This document shows positions 1 to 9,366 of a stretch of 64,000 nucleotides of DNA, one piece after another. The number at the start of each line of letters is the position of its first letter. The first letter of the stretch is position 1. Source of the DNA: Flavobacterium sp. TR2 (GTDB lineage: Bacteria; Bacteroidota; Bacteroidia; Flavobacteriales; Flavobacteriaceae). The notes beneath the pieces were generated by a model. That model did not search any database. It was not told where the DNA came from and saw only the letters and a program-made list of their open reading frames with translations. The stretch covers positions 1,054,001 through 1,118,000 of the forward strand of contig NZ_CP104307.1 of NCBI RefSeq assembly GCF_025252405.1, given 5' to 3'. Both the position numbers and the translations under genes were made by a program.

Positions 1-59
1 GATTTTTATGAATAATTGAAAAATTAATGTTTTTTTTCAAAGTATAAAAGTATAAAAAG

Positions 60-67
60 TATCTTTG
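60..67 (+). promoter_or_regulatory. Putative -7 promoter box for the DUF4254/glycosyltransferase pair
   Basis: TATCTTTG matches the Bacteroidota -7 consensus TAnnTTTG and lies 20 nt before the ATG at 88. No clear TTG -33 box is seen at the usual distance; the upstream stretch is a T-tract. Confidence 0.5.
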
Positions 68-87
68 TTTCATAAAAAAATAAAGAC

Positions 88-693
88 ATGTTTTCAAAAT
101 TAGCATATTCTGTTTTCGAACAAAGCATCAAAGATTATCATCAGTTTGATAATGTAGATCAGCCTATCAATAATCCTTATCCAAAAGATAAGTTCGAGCA
201 TTTGTTATATTTAAAAAATTGGATTGACACCGTTCAGTGGCATTTTGAAGATATTATTCGTGATCCGCAGATTGATCCAGTTGCGGCATTAACTTTGAAA
301 AGAAGAATTGATGCCTCAAATCAGGAGCGTACTGATATGGTGGAATATATTGATAGCTACTTTTTACAAAAATACAGCAATGTAAAAGTAAAAGACGGAG
401 CAAAAATCAATTCTGAAAGTCCAGCTTGGGCGTTTGACAGATTGTCGATTTTAGCTCTAAAAATTTATCATATGCATGAAGAAGCTAATCGTGCAGAAGC
501 TTCGCAGGAACATAGAGATAAATGTCAGGAAAAATTGAATGTACTTTTAGAACAAAGAACAGACTTATCTACAGCAATTGAAGAATTATTGACAGACATA
601 GAAAACGGAGATAAATTCATGAAAGTGTACAAACAAATGAAAATGTACAACGACGATGAGTTGAACCCGGTTTTATATCAAAATAAAAAATAA
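88..693 (+). CDS. DUF4254 domain-containing protein
   Basis: A 201-residue, probably cytoplasmic, mostly helical protein with no signal peptide or membrane segment. The aromatic-rich central part (WAFDRLSILALKIYHM, about residues 111-126) and the length match the DUF4254 family, which in Bacteroidetes commonly sits just before a heptosyltransferase-like gene. That is the case here: the next start is one base after this stop, so the two are almost certainly co-transcribed. The biochemical role is unknown; a link with cell-surface glycan assembly is inferred only from the neighbour. The ATG start is preceded by an A-rich stretch and a good -7 box. Confidence 0.85.
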   Translation: MFSKLAYSVFEQSIKDYHQFDNVDQPINNPYPKDKFEHLLYLKNWIDTVQWHFEDIIRDPQIDPVAALTLKRRIDASNQERTDMVEYIDSYFLQKYSNVKVKDGAKINSESPAWAFDRLSILALKIYHMHEEANRAEASQEHRDKCQEKLNVLLEQRTDLSTAIEELLTDIENGDKFMKVYKQMKMYNDDELNPVLYQNKK

Positions 694-694
694 T

Positions 695-1759
695 TTGGCA
701 GAGTTGTCCAACAACAAAATCAAACATATAGCCGTCATGAGACTATCCGCAATGGGAGATGTCGCCATGACGGTTCCTGTTTTACGCGCTTTTGCAAAAC
801 AATATCCAGCGGTAAAATTAACCGTTATTTCCCGTCCTTTTTTTAAACCTTTTTTTGATGGAATTCCGAATCTAGATTTTTTTTCTTTTGATGAAAAAGA
901 AAGACATAAAGGATTTTTAGGACTTCTACGCTTGTTTAATGATGTAAAAAAATTGAAGATTGATGCCTTTGCCGATCTTCATAATGTTTTGCGATCTAAA
1001 GTGGTGAGTTTGCTTTTCGCTTTAAGCGGAAAAAAAAGAGCAACTGTCGATAAAGGAAGAGAAGGAAAAAAAGAATTGACAAGAGCTGAAAATAAGATTT
1101 TCAAACAATTGCCAACCATGTTCGAGAGACACGCAAGAGTGTTTTCGGCACTTGGCTTTCCGTTAGATTTATCGCCCCGAAGTGTCGGGACAACATTTCT
1201 TGAAAAAGCAGTTTTAAGTTCTGATATTTTAAACATAATCGGAAATGAAAAACAAAAACTTATAGGAATTGCTCCTTTTGCACAATACGATTCTAAAGTT
1301 TACCCTTTAGATTTAATGAAAGAAGTAATTTCAAAATTGGCCGAAAATCCATCGTACAAAATTTTGCTTTTTGGTGGCGGAAAGAAAGAAATTGAAATCT
1401 TAGATTCGCTTTCAGAGCCTTTTGAAAATGTAATTAATATGGCAGGAAAAATCAAGTTCCAGCAGGAATTGCAATTGATAAGCAATCTCGATGTAATGCT
1501 TTCTATGGATTCTGGAAATGCACATATTGCAGCCATGCTGGGAGTGAAAGTCATAACGCTTTGGGGCGCAACGCATCCATACGCAGGGTTTTTGCCATTC
1601 AATCAAAGTTTAGAAAATGCTTTAACAGCAGATAGAAATCAATATCCTAAACTGCCAACATCAGTTTATGGCAATAAGGTTGTTGAAGGTTATGAGGATG
1701 CTATGAGGACAATTTTACCGCAGCAAGTTGTTGATAAAGTTGTAGAACAGCTTTTATAG
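695..1759 (+). CDS. Glycosyltransferase family 9 (heptosyltransferase-like)
   Basis: A 354-residue GT-B protein resembling ADP-heptose:LPS heptosyltransferases. The N-terminal Rossmann start (KHIAVMRLSAMGDVAMTVP) carries the GD motif at 21-22, and the C-terminal donor-binding site shows MDSGNAHIAAMLG with Asp272 and His277. It probably adds a sugar to lipopolysaccharide core or a related surface glycan at the inner face of the inner membrane. The start is a TTG at 695, or a second TTG at 704; the first ATG at residue 15 lies inside the conserved first strand and is too late. Coupled to the DUF4254 gene and ended by the hairpin at 1836-1895. Confidence 0.88.
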   Translation: MAELSNNKIKHIAVMRLSAMGDVAMTVPVLRAFAKQYPAVKLTVISRPFFKPFFDGIPNLDFFSFDEKERHKGFLGLLRLFNDVKKLKIDAFADLHNVLRSKVVSLLFALSGKKRATVDKGREGKKELTRAENKIFKQLPTMFERHARVFSALGFPLDLSPRSVGTTFLEKAVLSSDILNIIGNEKQKLIGIAPFAQYDSKVYPLDLMKEVISKLAENPSYKILLFGGGKKEIEILDSLSEPFENVINMAGKIKFQQELQLISNLDVMLSMDSGNAHIAAMLGVKVITLWGATHPYAGFLPFNQSLENALTADRNQYPKLPTSVYGNKVVEGYEDAMRTILPQQVVDKVVEQLL

Positions 1760-1835
1760 GAAAAGATTAAGGAACGTTTTCTTTTTTGTAAGCCTCGGAG
1801 AAGCGAAATATTTAAAGAATGTTACCTACAATATT

Positions 1836-1895
1836 AAAAGCTCCAGCTGAGCGACATAATTATAAAAAATAGGTCACTCCGCTGGAGCTTTTTTT
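1836..1895. terminator. Bidirectional intrinsic terminator
   Basis: AAAAGCTCCAGC at 1836-1847 pairs exactly with GCTGGAGCTTTT at 1881-1892, and the inner GAGCGAC/GTCACTC adds about six further pairs. A T-run follows on the plus strand and an A-run precedes it, so it can stop both the glycosyltransferase gene (plus) and the converging small membrane protein gene (minus). Confidence 0.85.
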
Positions 1896-1930
1896 CTTGT
1901 AATTTTACAAAAATTTTACCCTTGATGGGG

Positions 1931-2365
1931 TTAAGCGATATTTTTGTTTAGATCGTATTTTTCATTAGAATCGAGGAAAGAATATCCTAATGTTTTTTTT
2001 CTTTTTTTGTTCACTATAATAGTGACAAAATTATTTTTGTCTTCGGTTGACAATAGTATGTGTTCAAATTTATTAGATGAATCTCTGTAAATTTTATAAA
2101 TTAAGTCGTGATCTTTAATTTTTCGAGATAAAATTTTAGCCGATTTAAGTCTGCTTACATAAGGCCAGATATTAAAAATATTCGAATCTGTCTTTTTTAT
2201 TTCTACCATTTTTTCGGTCAAAGTTGAATTGTATTTTTCTCTTTCGAGCAACTTGGGACCTTTTCTGTTTTTCATTTTTATAATAACTGCCAGAACGCAT
2301 AGAGAAGCAGTTACAACAAGCATAATAAATAGGTATAAATGAAAGTGTTGTACGTGAGCTGTCAT
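1931..2365 (-). CDS. Small single-pass membrane protein, unknown function
   Basis: A 144-residue protein that I do not recognise. An N-terminal hydrophobic segment (about residues 9-28, YLFIMLVVTASLCVLAVIIK) is followed by a basic, soluble domain of about 110 residues that is probably cytoplasmic or periplasmic depending on topology. The tail is Lys- and Asp-rich. It is a stand-alone gene converging on the glycosyltransferase across a shared terminator, and codon use looks like that of its neighbours. The alternative that it is spurious is unlikely given the good hydrophobic segment and ATG start. Confidence 0.65.
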   Translation of the reverse strand: MTAHVQHFHLYLFIMLVVTASLCVLAVIIKMKNRKGPKLLEREKYNSTLTEKMVEIKKTDSNIFNIWPYVSRLKSAKILSRKIKDHDLIYKIYRDSSNKFEHILLSTEDKNNFVTIIVNKKRKKTLGYSFLDSNEKYDLNKNIA

Positions 2366-2552
2366 GATATTTAATATTTAAATGTTTGACAAATTTGATT
2401 TAGCTCTGCAAATTCTCAAACCAGTGAGATTGAGATTGCCATAATTATACCTCTAATTTAATGAAAATTCGGCAATATTTCGATAAAATTTTGCTTTTAT
2501 TTCAATTGCTGAATTTACTCATAACAGCAGGCATTGTGAATGTGAATCAAAA

Positions 2553-2595
2553 AAAAATCCAAATCCCAATTGGAAGATTGGAATCTGGAATTTTT
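2553..2595 (-). terminator. Intrinsic terminator of the ferredoxin-reductase gene
   Basis: An imperfect inverted repeat, AAAAATCCAAATCCCAAT (2553-2570) against ATTGGAATCTGGAATTTTT (2577-2595), forms a stem of about 18 pairs with a 6-nt loop. On the minus strand it is followed by a run of T, 20 nt past the stop of the gene ending at 2616. The AATCCAAATCCCAAT wording is also typical of dispersed Flavobacterium intergenic repeats. Confidence 0.7.
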
Positions 2596-2615
2596 GATAT
2601 TGGAATTTAATAAGA

Positions 2616-3668
2616 CTAGACGTCGTCGTAATCGACATAAATAGTTTCTGATGTTGGATGCGCTTGACAAGTTAAAATTAAACCTTCCGCAATTTCGCTA
2701 TCTGTTAAAATAGAATTTTTCGTCATTTCGGCACTTCCTGCTGTCACACGTCCTAAACAGCTGCTGCAGATTCCGCCTTGGCAAGAATAAGGAGCGTCAA
2801 CACCTTGTTTTAGAGCAGCATCAAGAATCGTTTGTTTTTTAGACATTTCAAAAGTAGTTTCTTCATCGTCTACCAAAACAGTGATTTTTGTATGTCCTTC
2901 TTGAGAACCTTGAATTGCGTGTTCTTCAGAAGAAGAGGTAAACAGCTCAAATTTGATAGCAGACTCTTTTACATTTTTCTCTTTCAAAACATTAGAAACA
3001 GTGTTAATCATTTCTTCAGGTCCGCAAAGGAAAAATTTATCAAATTGAAGCTCTTTGTGTTTGTTGTTTAAAACAAAATTCACAGCCGATTTTTCAATTC
3101 TTCCAAATAAAGCATTTTCAGCTTTTGCCTGGCTGTATACATTATGCACAAAAAATCTGCCTACATATTGCAATTGTAAATCGTGAAGTTCTTGATGAAA
3201 GATTGTGCTTTCAGGAGTTTTGTTTCCATAAACCAATACAAATGAACTTTTCGGCTCATTTTTTAAAACCGATTTTATGATAGAAAGCACTGGAGTAATT
3301 CCGCTTCCTGCAGCAAATGCGGCATAATTTTTTTGTCTTTCGGCATCTGGTTCAAAAGTAAATTTACCTTCTGGCTGGCCTACTTCTAGAACATCTCCCG
3401 CTTTTAGGGTAGTATTGGCAAACTGAGAAAAAAGACCATTTTTTACTGCTTTTACAGCAATTCTTAATTCGCCGCTGTCTGGTGCAGAGCAAATAGAATA
3501 CGCACGTCTTATTTCTTGGTTATCAAGTGTTAATTTTAAATTTATATATTGACCAGCTATAAATTTATAGTCCGGCTTTAGTTCTTCAGGAACATTAAAA
3601 AGTATAGAAACAGCATCTGCAGTTTCGCGTTTAACCTCTTTAATTATAAGTTTTAAGAATGAAGGCAT
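2616..3668 (-). CDS. PaaE-like ferredoxin--NADP reductase with C-terminal 2Fe-2S domain
   Basis: A 350-residue electron-transfer flavoprotein. It has an FAD-binding barrel (RRAYSICS near residue 55), an NAD(P)-binding domain (AAGSGITPVLSIIKS near residue 120) and a plant-type ferredoxin domain at the C-terminus with the cluster ligands in CQGGICSSC and a later Cys in LTCQAHP. This is the architecture of PaaE, the reductase of phenylacetyl-CoA epoxidase, but no paa genes are nearby, so its partner is unknown. The start is taken at ATG 3668 (MPSFLKL); the longer frame to 3695 runs into the promoter box at 3684-3691. Confidence 0.85.
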   Translation of the reverse strand: MPSFLKLIIKEVKRETADAVSILFNVPEELKPDYKFIAGQYINLKLTLDNQEIRRAYSICSAPDSGELRIAVKAVKNGLFSQFANTTLKAGDVLEVGQPEGKFTFEPDAERQKNYAAFAAGSGITPVLSIIKSVLKNEPKSSFVLVYGNKTPESTIFHQELHDLQLQYVGRFFVHNVYSQAKAENALFGRIEKSAVNFVLNNKHKELQFDKFFLCGPEEMINTVSNVLKEKNVKESAIKFELFTSSSEEHAIQGSQEGHTKITVLVDDEETTFEMSKKQTILDAALKQGVDAPYSCQGGICSSCLGRVTAGSAEMTKNSILTDSEIAEGLILTCQAHPTSETIYVDYDDV

Positions 3669-3683
3669 GATAGAATTTTTATG

Positions 3684-3691
3684 CAAAAGTA
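3684..3691 (-). promoter_or_regulatory. Putative -7 box for the reductase gene
   Basis: On the minus strand this reads TACTTTTG, an exact TAnnTTTG match, 15 nt before the chosen ATG at 3668. It supports the shorter start, because the longer frame would begin upstream of the expected transcript start. Confidence 0.5.
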
Positions 3692-3795
3692 GCAAACCAC
3701 TATTAAAAGTTTAGCACGAAATTATTTTTTTTAACTTTTTTTGTAACGTTTTACCATATTTGGTCTCTTACTACAAAAATACTAAACTAAAAACA

Positions 3796-5256
3796 ATGAT
3801 TAAGAAGTTTATTTATCTTGAATGGAAGGCTTTTATTAGATCGGCATCTTTTGGTAAAAACCTGACAATGAAAATAATAATAGGTTTTTTGATGATCTAT
3901 TTTTCATTAATTTTTATCGGTATGGGAGTTGGGGCATTTTATGTGCTCAAGGAAATGAAATTGGAGCCATTGCAAACCGTCAACAAATTTCTGATTTATT
4001 ATTTCTTATCTGATTTAATGATTCGATTGTTATTGCAGTCAATACCGGTTTTGAATATTAAGCCATTGCTTGTTCTTCCTTTTAAAAAAACAACGATTGT
4101 TCATTTTTCTTTAGGCAAAACGGTTTTATCTTTCTTTAACTGGATACACGCCTTGTTTTTTATCCCGTTTTCAGTCGTGCTAATTTTGAATGGATATGAT
4201 GTTGTAGAAATCATTTTCTGGCATTTGGGAGTAATGTCTATCATTTACATCAATAATTTTCTGAATATTATTTTAAGCAATATTGACAAACTGTTTGGCC
4301 TTTTCTTAATATTGATTGTAGTTTTGGGAGGAGCACAATATTATCAGTTATTTGATATTAAATTATTTACGGCCCCATTTTTTCAAAGTTTTTACGATAT
4401 AGATGGATTATTTTTAATTCCCATTCTAGTATTAATTGGGCTGCATATTTTTACGTTTAAATATTTCGAAAAAAACTTATATCTCGATGCAGGGCTTTCT
4501 GAAAAACAGGATGAGGCCTCTACAGAAAATCTTACATGGTTAAATCAATTTGGGACTTTGGGGACTTTTCTTAAGAATGACATCAAGCTTATCAAAAGAA
4601 ATAAAAGATCAAAAACAACTATTGTTATGAGTGTGATCTTTTTATTCTACGGATTGATTTTTTTCGGAAATGCGCACCAGCCGCCAGCCATGCAGATTTT
4701 TGCCGGCATATTTGTTTCAGGAGGATTTCTATTTGTTTTTGGGCAGTTTGTGCCAAGTTGGGACAGTTCGTACTACCAATTAATGATGACACAAAATATC
4801 CCGTACAGAGGTTACATCACCGCAAAATGGTGGCTTATCGTAATTGTTACTTTTATATCTACAATTCTGGCTTCTTTTTATCTTTTTTATGGATGGGAAG
4901 TTTATCTGACTATTGTAGTTGGAGCAATTTATAACATCGGAGTTAATTCTCATTTGGTGCTTTTGGGAGGCGCTTTTACTAAGACACCAATTGATTTGAG
5001 TAATGCTGGAGGCGCTTTTGGAGACAAAAAAGCTTTCAACGTAAATTCGATGCTTTTGTCTTTGCCAAAAATATTTCTGCCTTTATTATTGTATTGGCTT
5101 GGACTTCGTTTTGCAGATAAAACGGTAGCATTAAGTTTGGTTGCAGGAGTAGGAGTGTTAGGTTTTATTTTTAAAGAAAAAGTGTTTTCATTAATAGAAA
5201 AAAGATACAAAATAGAGAAATACAGTACAATAAGTGCTTATAAACAAAAGGGTTAA
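3796..5256 (+). CDS. DUF5687 multi-pass membrane protein (ABC-2-like permease)
   Basis: A polytopic inner-membrane protein of 486 residues with about ten to twelve hydrophobic segments. It looks like the DUF5687 family of Bacteroidetes ABC-2 type permeases. The next gene, 92 nt on, encodes a stand-alone ABC ATPase, so the two probably form one transporter of unknown substrate. The ATG at 3796 (MIKKFIYLEWKAFIR) is preferred to an in-frame start at 3760, because the first twelve residues of the longer frame do not look like family sequence. Confidence 0.8.
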   Translation: MIKKFIYLEWKAFIRSASFGKNLTMKIIIGFLMIYFSLIFIGMGVGAFYVLKEMKLEPLQTVNKFLIYYFLSDLMIRLLLQSIPVLNIKPLLVLPFKKTTIVHFSLGKTVLSFFNWIHALFFIPFSVVLILNGYDVVEIIFWHLGVMSIIYINNFLNIILSNIDKLFGLFLILIVVLGGAQYYQLFDIKLFTAPFFQSFYDIDGLFLIPILVLIGLHIFTFKYFEKNLYLDAGLSEKQDEASTENLTWLNQFGTLGTFLKNDIKLIKRNKRSKTTIVMSVIFLFYGLIFFGNAHQPPAMQIFAGIFVSGGFLFVFGQFVPSWDSSYYQLMMTQNIPYRGYITAKWWLIVIVTFISTILASFYLFYGWEVYLTIVVGAIYNIGVNSHLVLLGGAFTKTPIDLSNAGGAFGDKKAFNVNSMLLSLPKIFLPLLLYWLGLRFADKTVALSLVAGVGVLGFIFKEKVFSLIEKRYKIEKYSTISAYKQKG

Positions 5257-5348
5257 TGTAATAATTAGAGAATTTGTCAATTGGGAAATGAAATTAAAAA
5301 GACAGATTTTCAATCTAAAATCAACAATTTAAAATCTAAAATTACATC

Positions 5349-6044
5349 ATGATACAAGTAAATCAGCTTTCAAAAATATATAACGGAACTACAGTTTTAA
5401 ATATTAGCAATTTAGAAATTCCAAAAGGACAAAGCTTCGGTTTGGTGGGAAATAACGGAGCCGGAAAAACAACATTTTTCAGCTTGCTTCTAGATCTCAT
5501 CCAGCCTTCAACAGGATATATAAAAAGTAATAATATTCAAGTAAATGCCAGCGAAAATTGGAAATCTTTTACAGGATCGTTTTTAGACGAAAATTTCTTA
5601 ATAGGATATTTGACTCCCGAAGAATATTTCTATTTTATTGGAGATTTGCGCAATCAGAACAAAGCAGATATCGATGCATTGTTGGCAAAACATGAAGAGT
5701 TTTTTAATGGAGAAATTCTAAAGAACAAAAAATACCTTCGCGATCTATCTAAAGGAAACCAGAAGAAAGTGGGAATTATTGCAACTTTAATTGGAAACCC
5801 AGAAGTAGTAATTTTAGACGAGCCTTTTGCTAATTTAGACCCAACAACAGTTAGCCGATTAAAAAAAATTATTAAAGAATTAGCCGACGATCCAAATATA
5901 ACCGTTTTGGTTTCAAGCCACGATTTGCAGCATACTGTAGAGGTTTGCCACCGAATTGTTGCTCTTAATAAAGGCGAAATTGTGAAAGATATTCAGACCT
6001 CAAAAGAGACCTTACAAGAATTAGAATTGTTTTTTGCTGTGTAA
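5349..6044 (+). CDS. ABC transporter ATP-binding protein
   Basis: A 231-residue ATPase with Walker A GNNGAGKTT (residues 34-42), an ABC signature of variant form LSKGN (133-137) and Walker B VVILDEPF (153-160), followed by the switch His in SSHDLQHT. It powers transport with the upstream DUF5687 membrane protein. The signature has Lys-Gly-Asn instead of the usual Gly-Gly-Gln, a variation seen in ABC-2 systems. The 92-nt gap before it holds AT-rich direct repeats of AATCTAAAAT but no evident terminator, so co-transcription is likely. Confidence 0.88.
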   Translation: MIQVNQLSKIYNGTTVLNISNLEIPKGQSFGLVGNNGAGKTTFFSLLLDLIQPSTGYIKSNNIQVNASENWKSFTGSFLDENFLIGYLTPEEYFYFIGDLRNQNKADIDALLAKHEEFFNGEILKNKKYLRDLSKGNQKKVGIIATLIGNPEVVILDEPFANLDPTTVSRLKKIIKELADDPNITVLVSSHDLQHTVEVCHRIVALNKGEIVKDIQTSKETLQELELFFAV

Positions 6045-6134
6045 GAATTTCTATATTTCAAAAAGAAGCGTATTTTTACAAGTGATTATACTAAAATTAG
6101 TTTTTAGTAGTTATGTGTTTTAAACTCTTTTCTA

Positions 6135-8747
6135 TTGAAAAAGAATACTCTTAAATATAGTTTTATTCCAATTTTTCTATTCTTTTTGATAGCTTGTTCT
6201 ACCAAAAAAAATACTTTTTTGTCCCGAAGTTCGCATTCGATTGGGACAAAGTACAATATTCTTTATAATGGAGGAATTGGACTTGATAAAGGCTTAAAGT
6301 CTATTCAGGCCAATAACGAAGATAATTTTTGGAAACTGCTGCCAATTGAAAAAATGCAGTTTGATGAAAATTTTTCTGAAGGCGAAAAAGCAAAAAATCC
6401 TGATTTTGAAAAAGCAGAAACAAAAGCGACAAAAGCCATTCAGAAGCACTCCATGAATATTGGAGGAAGAGAAAGAAACTGGCAGATGGACGAAGCGTAT
6501 CTGATGCTTGGAAAAGCAAGATATTACGATCAGCGTTTTATTCCAGCCATTGAGGCTTTTAATTATATTTTATATAAATATCCAGAGAGTAATAATATTT
6601 ATACCGCAAAAATCTGGCGCGAAAAAACCAATATGCGTTTAGGCAATGATGCAATTGCGCTTAAAAACATTAAACTTTTACTTAAAAAAACAGATTTAGA
6701 CAAACAGACTTATGCAGATGCCAATGCTCTTTTAGCAGAAGCTTTTCTTAATCTGGAACAAAAAGACAGTGCTGTTTCTAAACTTAGAATTGCTGAACAA
6801 TTTACAAGAAGTAATGAAGAACGTGCGAGATATCGTTTTATCCTTGGCCAAATGTATCAGGCTGAAGGCAAACGCGATAGCGCCATTTATTTTTACGATG
6901 CTGTTATTGATTTAAACAGAAAAGCAGATCGTAAATACATGATGCACGCTTACGCGAAAAAAGCACAGATGTTTGATTATGAAAATGGCAATCAGGATTT
7001 GTTCATTGAAGCCTATAATAAGTTGGTCGAAAATAGAGAAAACCGCCCTTATTACGATATTCTATTTTATGAAATGGGAGTTTTCTTTGACAAAAATCAT
7101 GATCAGGAAAATGCGTTATTGTTCTATAATAAATCTTTAGGCAGAAAATCTAAAGATCCATATTTGATGGCTTCTGCCTATAGAAATATTGGAAATATGT
7201 ATTTTAAAAATACAGATTATACCATGGCAGCGAAGTATTATGACAGTACTTTGGTAAAACTGGATCCTAAAACTAGAGAATATGCTTTTATAGAAAAAAA
7301 CAGAAAAAATCTTGATGATGTAATTAAATACGAAGGCATTGCAAAACGCAATGACAGTATTATTAAGGTATACAATCTGCCACCAAACGAAAAGAAAGAT
7401 TATTTCGAAAATTATATTGCAGAGCTTAAAAAGAAAGACGAAGCAAAACGTCTTTTAGAAGAAAAAGAAAAAGAACGATTAGCTAATATTGATCGAAATT
7501 CTCAAGGAGATTTTTCAGGAAACGGAGCTGTTAATCCTAATTCTTTAGGCAAGCCGGTAGAACCTGAAGGACTTGCCATGCCTCCAGGCGGCAATGATAA
7601 TGCAAGCACATTTTATTTTTATAATCCTACAACTGTTGCTTACGGAAAACTGCAATTTAAAAAAATGTGGGGTAATAGAGCAGTGGGCGGAAATTGGAGA
7701 TTGGCAGGAGTAAAATCTGCAAACGATGCGGCATTGAATGACACTATTAATACAAAAGAAGTCAATAACGCACTGAAAGATACTATTGTTCCCGAAAAAT
7801 ATACTGTAGCATATTATGTAGAACAGCTTCCGACTTCGCAAGCGGCTATGGACAGTATTGGTAAAGAACGTAATTTTTCATACTATCAATTAGGACTTAT
7901 ATATAAGGAGAAGTTTAAAGAATACAATTTGGCTAGCGACAAGCTGGAACAATTACTTCAAAACAAACCTGAAGAAAAATTGGTATTGCCATCAATGTAC
8001 AATTTGTACAAAATTTATCAGATTACAAATCCAGCAAAAGCAGAAGCTATAAAAGCAGAGATTTCTTCAAAATACCCAGATTCGAGATATGCTCATATTT
8101 TAAATAATAAAGAAGATGATCCAAATTCTAGCCCCGACAAAGAATATCAAAAATGGTATAAACTTTTTGAAGAAGAACAATTCAACGAGGTCTTAGCAAA
8201 TATCGACAATTTAATTAACCAATATTCGGGAGATGACATTGTTTCGAAATACGAATTGCTAAAAGCCAATACTTTAGGAAAAGTAAATGGTTTGGAAGCC
8301 TATAAAAAAGGACTTGAGAATGTGGCAGACAATTATCCAAATAGTGAAGAAGGTAAAAATGCCAGAGAAATTCTAGAGAAACAAGTTCCTGTTTTGGAGA
8401 AACTTAGTTTTACAACAACCGACACAAAAAACTGGAAAATCTTATACCGTATTTCTAATAACGATACAAAAGCAATTAAAAGAATTGAAGAAGCAATCAG
8501 AGTATTTTTGCTAGTTGAAAATTACGAAAGATTGACAACCTCTTTGGATAAATACAATAAAACAGAAAGTTTTGTAGTTATTCATGGTTTAAAATCTGAG
8601 GCTTACGCAAATGATATTGCAGGAGTTTTCAGAGAAGATAAAAAATATAAAATTCCAGATCAGGCAATAATAATATCAAATGATAATTACAAAATCGTTC
8701 AGATCAAGAAGAATTTAGATGCATACTTGACCCCCAAAACCCCTTAA
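6135..8747 (+). CDS. sprE: SprE/PorW, TPR lipoprotein of the type IX secretion and gliding system
   Basis: An 870-residue protein with a lipoprotein signal peptide (lipobox LIAC, Cys21) and tetratricopeptide-type helices (for instance around residues 120-380 and 600-740). The segment just after the Cys (STKKNTFLSRSSHSIGTKYN) and the length fit SprE of F. johnsoniae and PorW of Porphyromonas gingivalis, which are required for type IX secretion and, in flavobacteria, for normal gliding. It is predicted to be anchored in a membrane facing the periplasm. The start is TTG at 6135, which places the signal peptide correctly. Bactofilin follows 12 nt later. Identification rests on recognition, not on an alignment. 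Confidence 0.85.
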   Translation: MKKNTLKYSFIPIFLFFLIACSTKKNTFLSRSSHSIGTKYNILYNGGIGLDKGLKSIQANNEDNFWKLLPIEKMQFDENFSEGEKAKNPDFEKAETKATKAIQKHSMNIGGRERNWQMDEAYLMLGKARYYDQRFIPAIEAFNYILYKYPESNNIYTAKIWREKTNMRLGNDAIALKNIKLLLKKTDLDKQTYADANALLAEAFLNLEQKDSAVSKLRIAEQFTRSNEERARYRFILGQMYQAEGKRDSAIYFYDAVIDLNRKADRKYMMHAYAKKAQMFDYENGNQDLFIEAYNKLVENRENRPYYDILFYEMGVFFDKNHDQENALLFYNKSLGRKSKDPYLMASAYRNIGNMYFKNTDYTMAAKYYDSTLVKLDPKTREYAFIEKNRKNLDDVIKYEGIAKRNDSIIKVYNLPPNEKKDYFENYIAELKKKDEAKRLLEEKEKERLANIDRNSQGDFSGNGAVNPNSLGKPVEPEGLAMPPGGNDNASTFYFYNPTTVAYGKLQFKKMWGNRAVGGNWRLAGVKSANDAALNDTINTKEVNNALKDTIVPEKYTVAYYVEQLPTSQAAMDSIGKERNFSYYQLGLIYKEKFKEYNLASDKLEQLLQNKPEEKLVLPSMYNLYKIYQITNPAKAEAIKAEISSKYPDSRYAHILNNKEDDPNSSPDKEYQKWYKLFEEEQFNEVLANIDNLINQYSGDDIVSKYELLKANTLGKVNGLEAYKKGLENVADNYPNSEEGKNAREILEKQVPVLEKLSFTTTDTKNWKILYRISNNDTKAIKRIEEAIRVFLLVENYERLTTSLDKYNKTESFVVIHGLKSEAYANDIAGVFREDKKYKIPDQAIIISNDNYKIVQIKKNLDAYLTPKTP

Positions 8748-8759
8748 ATCTTAACCGCC

Positions 8760-9158
8760 ATGTTTGAAAAAGTAAAGAAAAATGGAACTGAACAATTAGG
8801 AAGAACAAATAGAATTGTAGAAGGAACATCAATAGTTGGAGATATAGTCTCAAAAGCCGATTTTAGATTAGACGGCGAATTGATAGGAAACTTTACTTCA
8901 CAAGGCAAAATCGTGATTGGGGCCAAAGGAGCTGTTAAAGGAGAAATAATTTGTAATAATGCTGATATTGAAGGAGAATTTCACGGAAAAATAAAAGTTC
9001 TTGAAACCCTTAACATTAAATCGACTGCTCAAATACATGGAGAAGTTGCAGTAGGAAAACTTTCGATAGAACCAGGAGCCGACTTTACGGCAACCTGTAC
9101 CATGCTTGCCCATTCAAATCCTGTAATCATGTTAGAAGATGGAAAAGGAGCCGAATAA
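8760..9158 (+). CDS. Bactofilin family cytoskeletal protein
   Basis: A 132-residue protein of repeated short beta-strands (IVEGTSIVGDIVSKADFRLDGELIGNF, written here only in part as GTSIVGDI and LDGELIGN), the hallmark of the polymer-forming right-handed beta-helix of bactofilins. Such proteins assemble into cytoplasmic or membrane-bound filaments that organise cell shape or polar structures. It starts 12 nt after sprE and overlaps the next gene by 20 nt, so it is in the same transcript as sprE and the AtpZ-like gene. A link to the gliding/secretion machinery is inferred from position only. Confidence 0.88.
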   Translation: MFEKVKKNGTEQLGRTNRIVEGTSIVGDIVSKADFRLDGELIGNFTSQGKIVIGAKGAVKGEIICNNADIEGEFHGKIKVLETLNIKSTAQIHGEVAVGKLSIEPGADFTATCTMLAHSNPVIMLEDGKGAE

Positions 9159-9366
9159 TAATAGGAGAAATAAATGGCTCGCATTTATTAATATTCCCTT
9201 TCAAATGGGGGTCATTATTTTTGTATTCTCTTATTTCGGAACCTGGCTCGACGAGAAGCATCCAAGCCCAAAAGTATATTATAACACCATTTTTGTATTG
9301 GTCGGTGTCGGAGTCGCATTGTACAATGTAATCCGACAAGTAAACGATATCAATAAAACAAAGTAG
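9139..9366 (+). CDS. AtpZ/AtpI-family small membrane protein
   Basis: A 75-residue protein with two membrane helices (about residues 18-34 and 46-63), the pattern of the AtpZ/AtpI family that accompanies F-type ATP synthase operons and helps with assembly or ion supply for the synthase. The GTWLDEKHPSPK loop between the helices is typical. It begins inside the 3' end of the bactofilin gene (20-nt overlap), so translation is probably coupled. Function is inferred from family and from the atp genes downstream. Confidence 0.8.
   Translation: MEKEPNNNRRNKWLAFINIPFQMGVIIFVFSYFGTWLDEKHPSPKVYYNTIFVLVGVGVALYNVIRQVNDINKTK

Noticed and set aside
979..1602. Minus-strand open frames inside the glycosyltransferase gene
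   Set aside because: They lie opposite a well-supported conserved gene and have no recognisable features.
2616..3695. Link of the PaaE-like reductase to a phenylacetate pathway together with the PaaK-like ligase at 28652
   Set aside because: They are 25 kb apart, no other paa genes are present, and the ligase belongs to the flexirubin cluster.
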